A stretch of DNA of 64,000 bases from Chloroflexota bacterium (GCA_040902225.1 JBBDXT010000004.1:578965-642964), one strand, 5' to 3'. Counted from the stretch's first letter, positions 1 through 8,524 are shown. Numbers and translations are program-made. Notes: a model not told the origin generated them from the sequence alone.

Positions 1-2
1 TT

Positions 3-860
3 CGACCCGAGGTTCGCATCGCCGAGCGCGCCGGCTTCTGCTATGGCGTACGCCTGGCGATCGACAAGGCGAAGCACGCCCGCGACGAGGGCAAGGAGGT
101 CACCACACTCGGACAGCTGGTGCACAACCCCGGCATAAAGGCCGATCTGTCGGACCGCGGAATCCGCACCGCCGATCTGGCCGACCAGGTCGAGGGCGGG
201 ACGCTCGTCATTCGCGCTCACGGCGTCCCGGCGACGGAGCTGGAGCAGGTGCGTGGCAAGCCGGACCTGGAGGTGATCGATGCCACCTGCACCTGGGTCC
301 TGCAATCGCAGAAGGCGGCCCGCGAGCTCGCTGAGGCGGGCTACACCGTGTGCATCATCGGCCACGAGGACCATCCCGAGGTGAAGGGCGTGCGCTCCTA
401 CGCCGGTGAGCGCCACGTCGTCGTCGACGACATGGACCGCTCCACCTGGGAGCGGGTGCCGCACACGAAGAAGATCGGCGTCCTGTCGCAGTCGACCATC
501 CTGCCCTTCAAGCTCGAGGAGTTCGCCGCTTTCTGCCTGCGACGGTGTCACGACCTTCGCGTGGTCAACACCGTCTGTCCGGTGACGCTGACGCGCCAGG
601 CCGATTCGGTGGTGCTGGCCGGCGAGGTCGACGCGATGATCGTGGTCGGCGGCAAGAACAGCAGCAACACCAAGGAGCTGGCCGTCAAGTGCGCGGAGGT
701 CTGCGCCGATACGGTCCACGTCGCCGACGCCGATGAGCTCGAGGCCGAGCACCGCGACTGGGTAAGCGGCAAGGCGCGGATCGGGATCACCGGCGGGACT
801 TCGACTCCGGAGGTGGACCTCGAGGAGGTCCGCGACCGGATCTACGCCCTGACCGGATAA
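3..860 (+). CDS. ispH: 4-hydroxy-3-methylbut-2-enyl diphosphate reductase, 5' partial
   Basis: Last enzyme of the MEP isoprenoid pathway; a cytosolic [4Fe-4S] enzyme that makes IPP and DMAPP from HMBPP. The reading frame is open from the left edge of the window and the start codon lies outside it; 285 residues are visible. Three conserved cluster cysteines are present in AGFCYG, DATCTW and NTVCPVT, together with the HGV motif (IRAHGV) and the SQST motif. The family is usually about 300 residues, so only a few N-terminal residues are missing. No operon partner is visible; a 133-bp gap separates it from the convergent XRE gene. Confidence 0.93.
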   Translation, partial: RPEVRIAERAGFCYGVRLAIDKAKHARDEGKEVTTLGQLVHNPGIKADLSDRGIRTADLADQVEGGTLVIRAHGVPATELEQVRGKPDLEVIDATCTWVLQSQKAARELAEAGYTVCIIGHEDHPEVKGVRSYAGERHVVVDDMDRSTWERVPHTKKIGVLSQSTILPFKLEEFAAFCLRRCHDLRVVNTVCPVTLTRQADSVVLAGEVDAMIVVGGKNSSNTKELAVKCAEVCADTVHVADADELEAEHRDWVSGKARIGITGGTSTPEVDLEEVRDRIYALTG

Positions 861-896
861 CGGCAGTTCCTTCGCAATGACCTCCCGGTAATCACA

Positions 897-913
897 ACGA
901 CCTGATCGGTCGT
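897..913. terminator. small hairpin after ispH
   Basis: The inverted repeat ACGACC-TGATC-GGTCGT (6-bp stem, 5-nt loop) lies 37 nt after the ispH stop, in the gap to the convergent XRE gene. There is no T-tract, so it could equally be a protein-binding site. Confidence 0.25.
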
Positions 914-993
914 CGATCGCGTTGCTTTGATGACGGCAGGCTCATGGTTTGACGTGTTTGGCGCGTTACCTCGTCTCCTTCATTACCCTGGGG

Positions 994-1692
994 TCATATG
1001 TGCGGCGGCTGACGTGGCCTCGGTGGGAGCAGCAGCAAGCCATCCCCGTCGAGCGGCATCCCGGTTCGGATCGAGCGCCACACCGCGGCGGATGACCTCT
1101 GCAGTACGGGTGCGATTGCCGGGCGGATGGTGGCCAGGACGGACCGCGAGCGGCGCGTCCCCGGCACCGCCAGAACGAGCCTCACCTGCCTGCCGAACTG
1201 CTGCGCAAGCGCCGCGCGCTTGAGCTGAGCGGCTCGGAGTTGTGCCTGGAGGTCAACCAGCCCACCCTCCACTTCGATGTGCAGGATCTCGTCGCGTCCC
1301 ACCAGGACGAGATCGGCGGCACGTCGATCTCCACCGGCGACCGGGTGCTCCATGCGCACGCGCCAGGATCCATCTGTCTGCGCCACGATTGCCTGGACCG
1401 CGCCGAGCTGGCCGCGATCTCGCAGCGGGACTCCATCGGCCGGGAATAGCCGGAGGCTCAGATCGTGTCCAGCCGCGGCGGCGAGGGCGCACGCGGTGGG
1501 CCAACTTGGCCGCTGCCGCCCATGCTCCACGCGGCTGACCAAGCTCTGGCTGACCCCTGCGAGCTCCGCGAGGCGTCGTTGCGAAAGGCCCCCGGCGGTA
1601 CGCGCCAATCGCAGTTCCATGCCGAACCGCCTGGCCAGCGACTCGCTTCGCGCACGGCCAGCCCTGGCGTGCCGTGTTGACCGAGGGCGCAT
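994..1692 (-). CDS. XRE-family helix-turn-helix regulator
   Basis: Predicted DNA-binding protein of 232 residues. A Cro/C1-type HTH occupies about residues 20-85, with the typical LSQRRLAELAGVSQSLVSR recognition region. The remaining ~140 residues (starting LSLRLFPADG) form a basic/hydrophobic C-terminal domain that I do not recognise; it contains an ILHIEVEGG stretch and ends in a proline-rich tail. The ATG at 1692 is the only reasonable start before the HTH. The gene stands alone, convergent to ispH and co-oriented with the glycosyltransferase upstream of it. Target genes cannot be inferred. Confidence 0.75.
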   Translation of the reverse strand: MRPRSTRHARAGRARSESLARRFGMELRLARTAGGLSQRRLAELAGVSQSLVSRVEHGRQRPSWPTACALAAAAGHDLSLRLFPADGVPLRDRGQLGAVQAIVAQTDGSWRVRMEHPVAGGDRRAADLVLVGRDEILHIEVEGGLVDLQAQLRAAQLKRAALAQQFGRQVRLVLAVPGTRRSRSVLATIRPAIAPVLQRSSAAVWRSIRTGMPLDGDGLLLLPPRPRQPPHI

Positions 1693-1708
1693 CGGCCGAG
1701 CATGCGAC

Positions 1709-1741
1709 GGGCCGCTTACGGGCCGCTTACGGACCGCTTAC
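1709..1741. repeat. three tandem 11-bp repeats
   Basis: Three adjacent units GGGCCGCTTAC, GGGCCGCTTAC and GGACCGCTTAC. The third contains the minus-strand stop codon of the glycosyltransferase, so every unit brings a TAA on that strand. This looks like slippage duplication at the gene end. Confidence 0.8.
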
Positions 1742-3018
1742 GAGCCGATTCGCCGGGCCTCCTCCGCAGCGGCAGGCGGGGCCGGCTCGAGCAGGCGCCG
1801 CAGGCGGCGTCGCAGCAGCTTGTAGGACAGGTGGCGCTGCGCGATCTCGAAGTTGCGACGGGCGATGCGGCGCTGACGAGCCGGATTGGCGAGCACGGCG
1901 CGCACCGTCGCGACGGTCTCATCGGTGATGGCGCCGTCGATCTCGATCAGCTCCATGCCGAGCGGCGCGATATCCGCCACGTAGACCGGGTATCGGTTCA
2001 CGAGCACCGGCTTGCCGTGGAAGACGGCCTCGATCAATGCGTTGCCGAACCCCTCGTACAGGCTCGGATAGGAGATCAGGTCCGCCGCGACATACGCGTC
2101 GCCCAGGGTGTGGGCCGGGCCGATCGGGATCCCCTCATGGTCGGGCTCGAACCGATCTGCGGCGTACTGCAGGCGGACGCCGGCACGTGCCGCCTGGAGC
2201 TCGAGCTGTACGAGGTACTCGAGTCCCTCGTCGCCGGCCGGGCTGGTGATCAGCAGCACCGAGTCGCGGTCGCCGAGTCGTCCGACGAGGTCGATTGCCA
2301 GCTCGATCCCCTTGCGTGGAACGACGCGGGTGGGCTGCACCACGAGCAGTCCGGAGTCTCCCATCCCCAGCTCGCGTCGCATTCGGTTGCGCACCTGCCG
2401 GCGGTGGGGCGGCAGCGGCTGGTTGAAGTCGAACACGTTCGGGATGACGAGCGACTCCAGGCCCCGTCGTCTTCGAAGCTGCGCCCCGGCAAGGCTGTTG
2501 ATGCTGACGTGGCGGACGTTGGGAAGATCCGGAGGAAACGCGCTCTCCAGGATCTCGGGTACGACCGACCCCGCGAACCGATCGCGCTCCCACCAGTAGT
2601 CGTGGTGGTGGCCGATGGTCGGGATGCCGATCTGCTCAACCAGCCGGCGCAATGCGACCCCCAGCGGAAGGTGCATCGGGATTGCCCAGGCGTTCTCGAT
2701 GATGAGCGCCTCGAGCCGGTGGGCGGCGAGCCAATCGCGCAGGGGCGGCAGGAGCTGGCCTGCGAGCCGCTCGATCTCGCCCAGCACGGAGTCCGGGTCG
2801 CTGGCGGGGTCGAATGCCGCCGCCGTGACGCGTGCGGCCGGCGGGTAGGCGAAGTGCATGGCGGGGATGAGGCGCGCGTTCGAGCGGAGGGCATCCAGCT
2901 CGCCGGCGCACAGGCGCACCTCGTGTCCCAGGCCGAGGAGAACGGTCTCCCACTTGGCGGCTTCGAAGGTGACCCCATCCACCCCGGCCAGCCGGGTTCC
3001 AACGATCCCGATCCGCAT
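1738..3018 (-). CDS. GT4-type glycosyltransferase
   Basis: Family 4 (GT-B fold) glycosyltransferase, 426 residues, which would transfer a sugar from an activated donor onto an unknown acceptor (glycan, lipid or metabolite). The N-terminal Rossmann start RIGIVGTRLAGVDGV contains the donor/acceptor-binding glycine-rich turn. The C-terminal half has the donor-site block SLYEGFGNALIEA with the conserved E-x-GFGN-x-x-x-EA pattern. Two starts are possible, 3027 and 3018. I chose ATG 3018 because a TAGCAT -10 box (3031-3026) ends 7 nt before it, the same geometry as other leaderless genes here. The gene is divergent from der; acceptor and pathway are unknown. Confidence 0.82.
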   Translation of the reverse strand: MRIGIVGTRLAGVDGVTFEAAKWETVLLGLGHEVRLCAGELDALRSNARLIPAMHFAYPPAARVTAAAFDPASDPDSVLGEIERLAGQLLPPLRDWLAAHRLEALIIENAWAIPMHLPLGVALRRLVEQIGIPTIGHHHDYWWERDRFAGSVVPEILESAFPPDLPNVRHVSINSLAGAQLRRRRGLESLVIPNVFDFNQPLPPHRRQVRNRMRRELGMGDSGLLVVQPTRVVPRKGIELAIDLVGRLGDRDSVLLITSPAGDEGLEYLVQLELQAARAGVRLQYAADRFEPDHEGIPIGPAHTLGDAYVAADLISYPSLYEGFGNALIEAVFHGKPVLVNRYPVYVADIAPLGMELIEIDGAITDETVATVRAVLANPARQRRIARRNFEIAQRHLSYKLLRRRLRRLLEPAPPAAAEEARRIGS

Positions 3019-3025
3019 CCCGGCC

Positions 3026-3041
3026 ATGCTACCCGTACACT
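3026..3041. promoter_or_regulatory. divergent leaderless promoters, glycosyltransferase/der
   Basis: The minus strand carries TAGCAT (3031-3026), 7 nt before ATG 3018. The plus strand carries TACACT (3036-3041), 7 nt before ATG 3049. Both -10-like boxes lie within 16 bp, so the two transcripts would start at or next to their start codons. Confidence 0.5.
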
Positions 3042-3048
3042 CGGGGAC

Positions 3049-4491
3049 ATGTCCCTTCCCGTGGTCGCCATCGTCGGCCGCCCCAATGTCGGCAAATCGA
3101 CCCTCTTCAACCGGCTGGTGGGGGAGCGGGTGGCGATCGTGGAGGACATCCCGGGCACCACGCGCGACCGGGTCTACGGCGTCGGCGAGTGGAATGGGCG
3201 CCGCTTCACCGTCGTGGACACGGGCGGGCTGGAACTGGACCCAGGCACCCACATCGAGGAGCGGGTCCAGGACCAGGCCCGGGTGGCGATCGAGGAGTCC
3301 GACCTGGTCCTGTTCGTGGTGGATGCGGCGGCCGGCATCGCCCCGCTCGACCACGAGGTGGCCGATCGCCTCCGGCGCGCCGGCAAGCCGACCATCCTGG
3401 TCGTGAACAAGGCCGACAACCCTCGACGCGAACACGAAGGCGCGGAGTTCTACGCCCTCGGGTTCGAGCCGACCATCGCCGTCAGCGCGCAGCACGGCCG
3501 CAGCACCGGCGACCTCCTCGACCTGGTGGTGGACGCCATCCCCCCGGCGGAGCCCGGCGAGGCGACGCCGGAGGCATCGGTGTATGACGAGGCGGGCCTG
3601 GCCGAGGGCGACCTGGCCGAGCTGGCCGAGACTGAGATGGGGCCGCCCCGGGTGGCCATCGTGGGCCGCCCCAACACCGGCAAGTCAACGTTCATCAATC
3701 GCGTGCTGGGCGAGGAGCGGATGATCGTCTCCGACCTGCCCGGGACCACCCGTGACCCGGTCGACTCTGCAGTGCTGGTCGACGGCGAGCCGATGATCCT
3801 GGTCGACACCGCCGGCATCCGGCGCCGTGGCTCAGTCGATCGTGGCATTGAGCGGTACTCGGTCCTGCGCGCCATGAAGGCGATCGAGCGGGCCGATGTC
3901 GCGGTCGTCATGGTCGACGCCACCGAGGGGTACACGGCCCAGGATGCCCATGTCGTCGGCCACGTGCTCGAGGCGAGCAAGGGGATCGTGCTGGTCCTGA
4001 ACAAGTGGGACGCCCTGGAGAAGGATGGCCACACCGCCGATGAATGGCTGAAGACCCTCCGCCGCGAGGCACCCTACCTCGCCTGGGCCGACATCGTCTT
4101 CGCCTCCGCCCAGACCGGTCAGCGGGTCGAGCGTATCCTGCACGAAGCGCGTCGGGTGGCCGAGGAGCGCTTCCGTCGCATTCCGACCGGGGAGCTGAAC
4201 CGCCTGGTGACCGATGCGGTCCGTGCTCACCCTCCGGCGCACGTCCGCAATCGGCAGCCGAAGATCCTGTATGCCACGCAGGTGGCGATCGGTCCGCCGA
4301 CCTTCGTCGTGTTCGTCAACGATCCGGAACTGATCCACTTCAGCTACCGACGCTACCTCGAGAACCGGATCCGGGCCGAATACGGCTTCCTCGGCACGCC
4401 GATCAAGCTGATCTTCCGGCAGCGCGTCTCCGAGGATGCCGCGCGACGCTCCGCTCGCCCCCGCCGGGTCGTCCGTTCCAGCCGACGCTGA
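3049..4491 (+). CDS. der: ribosome biogenesis GTPase Der
   Basis: Essential double-GTPase for 50S subunit maturation, 480 residues. There are two tandem G domains: the first starts AIVGRPNVGKST (P-loop, residues ~5-16), with DTGG (G3) and NKAD (G4); the second starts AIVGRPNTGKST (about residue 203), with DTAG and NKWD. The C-terminal KH-like domain includes FVNDPELIHFSYRRYLENR. ATG 3049 gives the canonical MSLPVVAIVGRPN start, and the TACACT box 7 nt upstream supports it. The frame stays open far upstream but only as antisense of the glycosyltransferase. The arsA-like gene begins 2 nt after the stop. Confidence 0.96.
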   Translation: MSLPVVAIVGRPNVGKSTLFNRLVGERVAIVEDIPGTTRDRVYGVGEWNGRRFTVVDTGGLELDPGTHIEERVQDQARVAIEESDLVLFVVDAAAGIAPLDHEVADRLRRAGKPTILVVNKADNPRREHEGAEFYALGFEPTIAVSAQHGRSTGDLLDLVVDAIPPAEPGEATPEASVYDEAGLAEGDLAELAETEMGPPRVAIVGRPNTGKSTFINRVLGEERMIVSDLPGTTRDPVDSAVLVDGEPMILVDTAGIRRRGSVDRGIERYSVLRAMKAIERADVAVVMVDATEGYTAQDAHVVGHVLEASKGIVLVLNKWDALEKDGHTADEWLKTLRREAPYLAWADIVFASAQTGQRVERILHEARRVAEERFRRIPTGELNRLVTDAVRAHPPAHVRNRQPKILYATQVAIGPPTFVVFVNDPELIHFSYRRYLENRIRAEYGFLGTPIKLIFRQRVSEDAARRSARPRRVVRSSRR

Positions 4492-4493
4492 GC

Positions 4494-5708
4494 ATGAAGC
4501 CCCGGATCCTCCTCTATACCGGGAAGGGTGGCGTCGGAAAGACGAGCGTGGCCGCGGCGACCGCCCTGGCCTGTGCGAAGCGCGGCTATCGCACCATCGT
4601 CCTGTCGACCGACATCGCGCACAGCCTGGGCGACGTCTTCGGGGTCGAGCTCGGGCCGCAGCCGAGGGAGATCTCGCCGAACCTGTGGGGCCAGGAATCG
4701 GACGTCTACTTCAACGTCGATCGCTACTGGGGACGCATCCAGGAGTACGCCGCCAGCGTCTTGCGCTGGCGTGGCCTCGACGAGGTGCTCGCCGAGGAGA
4801 TGACCGTGCTGCCAGGCATGGACGAGGTCGGCAGCCTGCTGTGGATCGCCGAGCACCACGACTCGGGCGACTACGACGTGATCGTGGTCGACGCTGCGCC
4901 GACCGGTGAGACGCTGCGCCTCCTCTCCCTTCCCGAGGCGGGAAAGTGGTGGATGGAGAAGATCGAGCCGATCGGGAGGCGGATCACCAAGCTGACCGGA
5001 CCGTTCATCCAGCGGGTGGTCGGGATGCCGATGCCCGGGGATGAGGTCTTCAATGCGGGCGAGGAGCTCTTCCGCCGACTGGAGCACATGCACGACCTCC
5101 TGATCGACCCGGATCTGACATCGGTGCGCGTCGTCCTGACGCTGGAGCAGGTCGTGATCAAGGAGGCGCAGCGCTCCTTCACCTACTTCCACCTCTATGG
5201 CTACCCGACGGACCTGGTCATCGCCAATCGGGTCCTGCCCGATGAAGTGGGATGGAAATACTTCCGGGGGTGGTACGAGCGGCAGCAGCGATACGGCCCT
5301 ATGGTCGAGGAGGCTTTCGCGCCGATCCCGATCCTGCGTGCCCCGTTCCTGGATCGGGAGGTGATCGGGTTGCCGGTGCTCACCGAGCTGGGCGAACAGC
5401 TCTACGGCGACGCCGATCCGACGATGCAGTTCTACGTCGGTCGCCCGTATTCGGTGGCGCGCCAGGACGGCGAGTTCATCCTGTCGGTTGAGCTGCCGTT
5501 CGCGACAAAGGAGCAGATTGCGCTGTCGCGGCACGCGGATGAACTGGTGATCGACGTCGGTACCTGGCGGCGCAACCTGGTCCTGCCGCGCATCCTTGTC
5601 GAAGCGACCACACTGGGCGCCAAGTTCGACGACCATATTCTCAAGATTCGCTTCGCCGCCCCGCAGCGAAGCACGAATGGAGGTGGAAAGCGTGGCAGAA
5701 ACGGATAA
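4494..5708 (+). CDS. ArsA/GET3-family ATPase with HSP20-like tail
   Basis: Anion-transporting-ATPase-like (SIMIBI) P-loop protein, 404 residues. The deviant Walker A GKGGVGKTS lies near the N-terminus and STDIAHSLGD supplies the switch aspartate; DVIVVDAAPTGETLR is the Walker B/switch II block. The final ~90 residues (RQDGEFILSVELPFATKEQI onward) resemble the ArsA_HSP20 C-terminal domain of bacterial single-domain ArsA proteins. Only one ATPase half is present, unlike E. coli ArsA, so a homodimer is expected. The metal-binding cysteines of arsenite pumps are not evident and no ars genes are nearby; a GET3-like or chaperone role is as likely as metal efflux. It starts 2 nt after der. Confidence 0.82.
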   Translation: MKPRILLYTGKGGVGKTSVAAATALACAKRGYRTIVLSTDIAHSLGDVFGVELGPQPREISPNLWGQESDVYFNVDRYWGRIQEYAASVLRWRGLDEVLAEEMTVLPGMDEVGSLLWIAEHHDSGDYDVIVVDAAPTGETLRLLSLPEAGKWWMEKIEPIGRRITKLTGPFIQRVVGMPMPGDEVFNAGEELFRRLEHMHDLLIDPDLTSVRVVLTLEQVVIKEAQRSFTYFHLYGYPTDLVIANRVLPDEVGWKYFRGWYERQQRYGPMVEEAFAPIPILRAPFLDREVIGLPVLTELGEQLYGDADPTMQFYVGRPYSVARQDGEFILSVELPFATKEQIALSRHADELVIDVGTWRRNLVLPRILVEATTLGAKFDDHILKIRFAAPQRSTNGGGKRGRNG

Positions 5709-5970
5709 CGCGTTGAATGCCGACCTCGAGGCGCGCATCGCCGACCTCGAGCGCCGCATGCCGCGCGGCGAGCGTCGCGAGAGCCTGGAGACGGCCTTCT
5801 GGGCAGTGATGCGCAACGTCTTTCCGAGCGAGACGCGCAGCCACATGAAGGCCGCCGGCCGCGAGCAGCTACTCGCCGCCCGGAGCTACCTCGATCACTG
5901 GATTGCCAAGATGGAGGCAGCGCACGAAGAGGAGAAGCCGGCGGCGCGCGAGAGCATCGAGGTCGAATGA
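5692..5970 (+). CDS. small acidic hypothetical protein
   Basis: A 92-residue charged protein with no recognised domain; helix-rich, with LEARIADLERRMPRGERRESLE and LDHWIAKMEAAHEEE heptad-like stretches. The GTG at 5692 is preferred because a good Shine-Dalgarno GGAGGT (5679-5684) precedes it by 7 nt. An in-frame ATG at 5677 would place that site inside the gene. It overlaps the end of the ArsA-like gene by 17 nt and gpsA by 4 nt (ATGA), so all three are co-transcribed. It is possibly a partner of the ATPase; that is context only. Confidence 0.7.
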   Translation: MAETDNALNADLEARIADLERRMPRGERRESLETAFWAVMRNVFPSETRSHMKAAGREQLLAARSYLDHWIAKMEAAHEEEKPAARESIEVE

Positions 5971-6977
5971 CCGACCAGGTGGGGGTGGTTGGCGCCGGCG
6001 CCTGGGGCACCACGCTCGCCATCAAGCTCGCCGCCGCCGAGCGACCAGTCACGCTCTGGGCGCACACCGCCGAAGCGGGTGAGGAGCTCGCCTCCCTCCG
6101 CGAGAACCGCCGCTACCTGCCGGGGGTCGTCTTTCCGCCGAACCTGCGGGTGGCGACCGACGATGCGTACCTGGCCGAGCCGCATCGCTCGTTCGTGCTG
6201 GCCGTCCCCTCCGCGCACCTGCGTGAAACGTTGCAGCGCCTGCGCCCCGCACTCTTCGCCGAGGCGTCCCTGCTGAGCGTGGTCAAGGGGATCGAGCAGG
6301 GGACGCACCTGCGCATGAGCGAGGTCGTCGAGGAGGAGCTGCCCGGCCGTCGGGTGGCGGCGCTCTCCGGACCGAACCTGGCGCAGGAGATCGCGGCCGG
6401 CCTCCCGGCGGTGAGCGTGGTTGCCTCGCCCAATGCCGAGCTGGCGGCGGAGTTCGCCAGGCTCCTGGGGAGTGACCGCTTCCGCCTCTACACCAATCCG
6501 GACATCGTTGGCGTCGAGCTCTGCGGAGCCCTGAAGAACGTCGTCGCCCTCGCCGCGGGATTTGTCGATGGGCTCGGCTTCGGCGACAGTGCCAAGGCGG
6601 GCATCATCACCCGCGGGCTGGCCGAGATGACGCGGCTGGGGGTCGCGGCCGGCGGGCAGCAGCTCACCTTCGCGGGCCTGGCCGGGGTGGGCGACCTGAT
6701 CGCGACCTGCATGAGCCCGCTGTCGCGGAATCGGCGCGCGGGCGAGCTGATGGCGTCCGGTATGTCATGGGCCGATGCCGCGGGACATCTGAACGGCGTG
6801 GCGGAAGGGGTCGACACGGTTCGCGGCGCGCTCCAGCTGGCGGTCGAGTGGGGCGTCGAGATGCCGATCGCGGAGCAGGTCGCCGCGGTCGTTCACGAGG
6901 GGCGTCCGCCGATGGACGCCGTCACGGAGCTGATGTCGCGGGTTCAGAAGGATGAGCTGAGCGGCCTCCGGGCATAG
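5967..6977 (+). CDS. gpsA: NAD(P)-dependent glycerol-3-phosphate dehydrogenase
   Basis: Reduces dihydroxyacetone phosphate to sn-glycerol-3-phosphate for phospholipid synthesis; cytosolic, 336 residues. The Rossmann motif GAGAWGTTLA is at residues ~8-17. SVVKGIE and ALSGPNLAQEI are the conserved substrate-site blocks. The catalytic lysine sits in CGALKNVVALAAG and the C-terminal NRRAGELM signature is present. Length is typical of the family. ATG 5967 overlaps the preceding stop as ATGA, indicating translational coupling with the small protein and the ArsA-like gene. Confidence 0.95.
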   Translation: MTDQVGVVGAGAWGTTLAIKLAAAERPVTLWAHTAEAGEELASLRENRRYLPGVVFPPNLRVATDDAYLAEPHRSFVLAVPSAHLRETLQRLRPALFAEASLLSVVKGIEQGTHLRMSEVVEEELPGRRVAALSGPNLAQEIAAGLPAVSVVASPNAELAAEFARLLGSDRFRLYTNPDIVGVELCGALKNVVALAAGFVDGLGFGDSAKAGIITRGLAEMTRLGVAAGGQQLTFAGLAGVGDLIATCMSPLSRNRRAGELMASGMSWADAAGHLNGVAEGVDTVRGALQLAVEWGVEMPIAEQVAAVVHEGRPPMDAVTELMSRVQKDELSGLRA

Positions 6978-6986
6978 GTCGCGGGG

Positions 6987-6992
6987 TAGACT
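6987..6992 (+). promoter_or_regulatory. -10 box of a leaderless gene
   Basis: TAGACT ends 6 nt before the GTG start of the agmatinase-family gene and gives that gene its own promoter after gpsA. No clear -35 box was seen. Confidence 0.4.
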
Positions 6993-6998
6993 CCGTCC

Positions 6999-7949
6999 GT
7001 GGCGCCGCGCTATGTCCCCGAGGACTCACTGCAGAGTCCGCGCTTCACCGGTCCCTCTACCTTTGCGCGGCTGCCGCACGTCAGGACAGTCGAGGACGTC
7101 GACGTGGCTATTGTCGGCGTCCCGTTCGACACCGGCGTGACGTATCGGGTCGGCGGTCGCTTCGGCCCGAATGCCGTCCGCGCGGCGAGCGTGATGCTTC
7201 GGCCATATAACGCGAACCTGGACGTGAAGCCGTTCGAGGTTCTCTCGTGCGTGGACTACGGCGACGTGGCGATCGTACCCGGCTACACGCAGCGCAGCTA
7301 TCAGCTGATCGAGGAGGCGGTTGCGCCGATCGTCAAGGCGGGAGTCGTCCCGCTCCTGATCGGCGGCGATCACGCCTGCACCCTGCCGCATCTGCGCGCC
7401 ACGCGATCCCTGGGTCCCGTGGCCGTCATCGATTTCGATGCGCACACCGACGCCTGGGACGGCTACTTCGGCGAGAAGTACAACCACGGCACCTGGATGC
7501 GACGGGCGATCGAGGAGGGACTGGTCGACGCCGCCCATTCGATCGAGGTCGGCCTGCGCGGGTCGCTCTACGGCGCCGAGGACTGGACCGGCCTGCGCAC
7601 CGAGCTGGGGCTGGAATACCTGACGACCGAGGACGTCTTCGCGCTGGGTCCGATGGTGGTCGCCTCCCGCATCCGGGAGCGTGTCGGCGATCGGCGGGCC
7701 TTCATCACCTTCGACATTGACGTGGTGGACCCGGGGTTCGCCCCCGGCACCGGCACGCCCGAGGCGGGCGGACCATCGGCGCATGACATGCTGGCCGTCC
7801 TGCGCGGGCTGACCGGGATCGACTTCGTCGGCTTCGACGTGGTGGAGGTGATTCCGGCCTACGATCCTGCCGCACAGACCGCGACGTTGGCGGCCAACCT
7901 CGCCTACGAGATGCTCTCCCTGGTCGCGCTCCGACGCGCTGGCGCCTGA
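6999..7949 (+). CDS. speB: agmatinase-family ureohydrolase
   Basis: Binuclear-manganese ureohydrolase, 316 residues. All metal-ligand blocks are visible: GGDHACTLP, DFDAHTDAWD and TFDIDVVDPGFAPGTGTPEAGG. The substrate-side EVGLRG segment is present. The overall pattern fits agmatinase (agmatine to putrescine plus urea) better than arginase, but guanidino-acid hydrolases share it, so the substrate is inferred. The GTG start at 6999 follows TAGACT at leaderless spacing. Downstream lies a deacetylase stub rather than polyamine genes. Confidence 0.82.
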   Translation: MAPRYVPEDSLQSPRFTGPSTFARLPHVRTVEDVDVAIVGVPFDTGVTYRVGGRFGPNAVRAASVMLRPYNANLDVKPFEVLSCVDYGDVAIVPGYTQRSYQLIEEAVAPIVKAGVVPLLIGGDHACTLPHLRATRSLGPVAVIDFDAHTDAWDGYFGEKYNHGTWMRRAIEEGLVDAAHSIEVGLRGSLYGAEDWTGLRTELGLEYLTTEDVFALGPMVVASRIRERVGDRRAFITFDIDVVDPGFAPGTGTPEAGGPSAHDMLAVLRGLTGIDFVGFDVVEVIPAYDPAAQTATLAANLAYEMLSLVALRRAGA

Positions 7950-7987
7950 GGCCGTGCCGGAGGACCCCAGGCTCGAGGCGCAGACCG

Positions 7988-8059
7988 ATGCCACCGGGCT
8001 TTGCGTGGCCACAGGGCAAACGAGCGGCCGCCTGCTTCACCTTCGACGTCGACGCGGAA
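7988..8059 (+). pseudogene. polysaccharide deacetylase N-terminal stub
   Basis: The 24 codons from ATG 7988 read FAWPQGKRAAACFTFDVDAE near the end. This matches the N-terminal strand of NodB-type polysaccharide deacetylases, including the first metal-binding Asp region (TFDVDAE). After about codon 24 the similarity stops and the rest of the frame is arginine/serine-rich nonsense, so only a truncated remnant is left. Confidence 0.45.
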
Positions 8060-8268
8060 GGCGCGCGTTGCGAACGACAAGGTCCATCGTCACCCGCCCT
8101 CCGGAGGTCGCGCCAGCGATGCGACGCGACGCTGCATGATGGCGCCCCTGCGACGCCCGGCGCACGCTCTTTTCGCACGAGAGCGGCTCTGGCACCCAGC
8201 TGCGCTCGGCCCGTCCGAGGTTATGGTCGGGCGGACTTGGGATGGCCGTCTGGACGGTCGAGGTGGGC

Positions 8269-8345
8269 GAAATATGCAGCCAGTGGACTCAGCCTGACCG
8301 GTTTCCACCCGAATCACGTCACTGCTAGTCCGCCCTGACATGACG
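8269..8345 (+). repeat. 77-bp dispersed intergenic element, copy 1
   Basis: Begins GAAATATGC and ends CATGACG. It aligns without a gap to 16146-16222 with 54 of 77 identical bases. The conserved blocks are the AT-rich GAAATATGC, a central TGACC, and TGCTAGTCCGC followed by CATGACG. TGAC and GTCA half-sites give inverted-repeat potential. It lies 90 bp before tRNA-Pro. Confidence 0.6.
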
Positions 8346-8412
8346 GTGTCTCCGCCAGGCGGCACCCCGGCGCCTCGTCCCGGCCCGTGGCTCGATCCCA
8401 ACGGACGCATCC

Positions 8413-8418
8413 TATACT
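8413..8418 (+). promoter_or_regulatory. -10 box of tRNA-Pro
   Basis: TATACT lies 16 nt before the mature 5' end of tRNA-Pro. No clear -35 box was recognised. Confidence 0.5.
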
Positions 8419-8434
8419 GGGGCGGCGTGGTCGT

Positions 8435-8511
<77 letters not shown>

Positions 8512-8524
8512 TCAACCCTGGCTC

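Larger units (their letters stand above)
7950..8434. other. gene-poor stretch between speB and tRNA-Pro
   Basis: 485 bp without an intact gene. It holds a short polysaccharide-deacetylase-like stub (7988-8059), one copy of a 77-bp dispersed repeat (8269-8345) and the tRNA-Pro promoter. Other open frames here lack family signatures. Confidence 0.7.

Noticed and set aside
1702-3048. Der reading frame open for 449 codons upstream of its start
   Set aside because: This part is antisense to the glycosyltransferase, has no family features, and Der's canonical N-terminus and -10 box are at 3049.
3028-3495. N-terminal extension of the glycosyltransferase frame into der
   Set aside because: It translates der antisense; the Rossmann start MRIGIVGT at 3018 is the real N-terminus.
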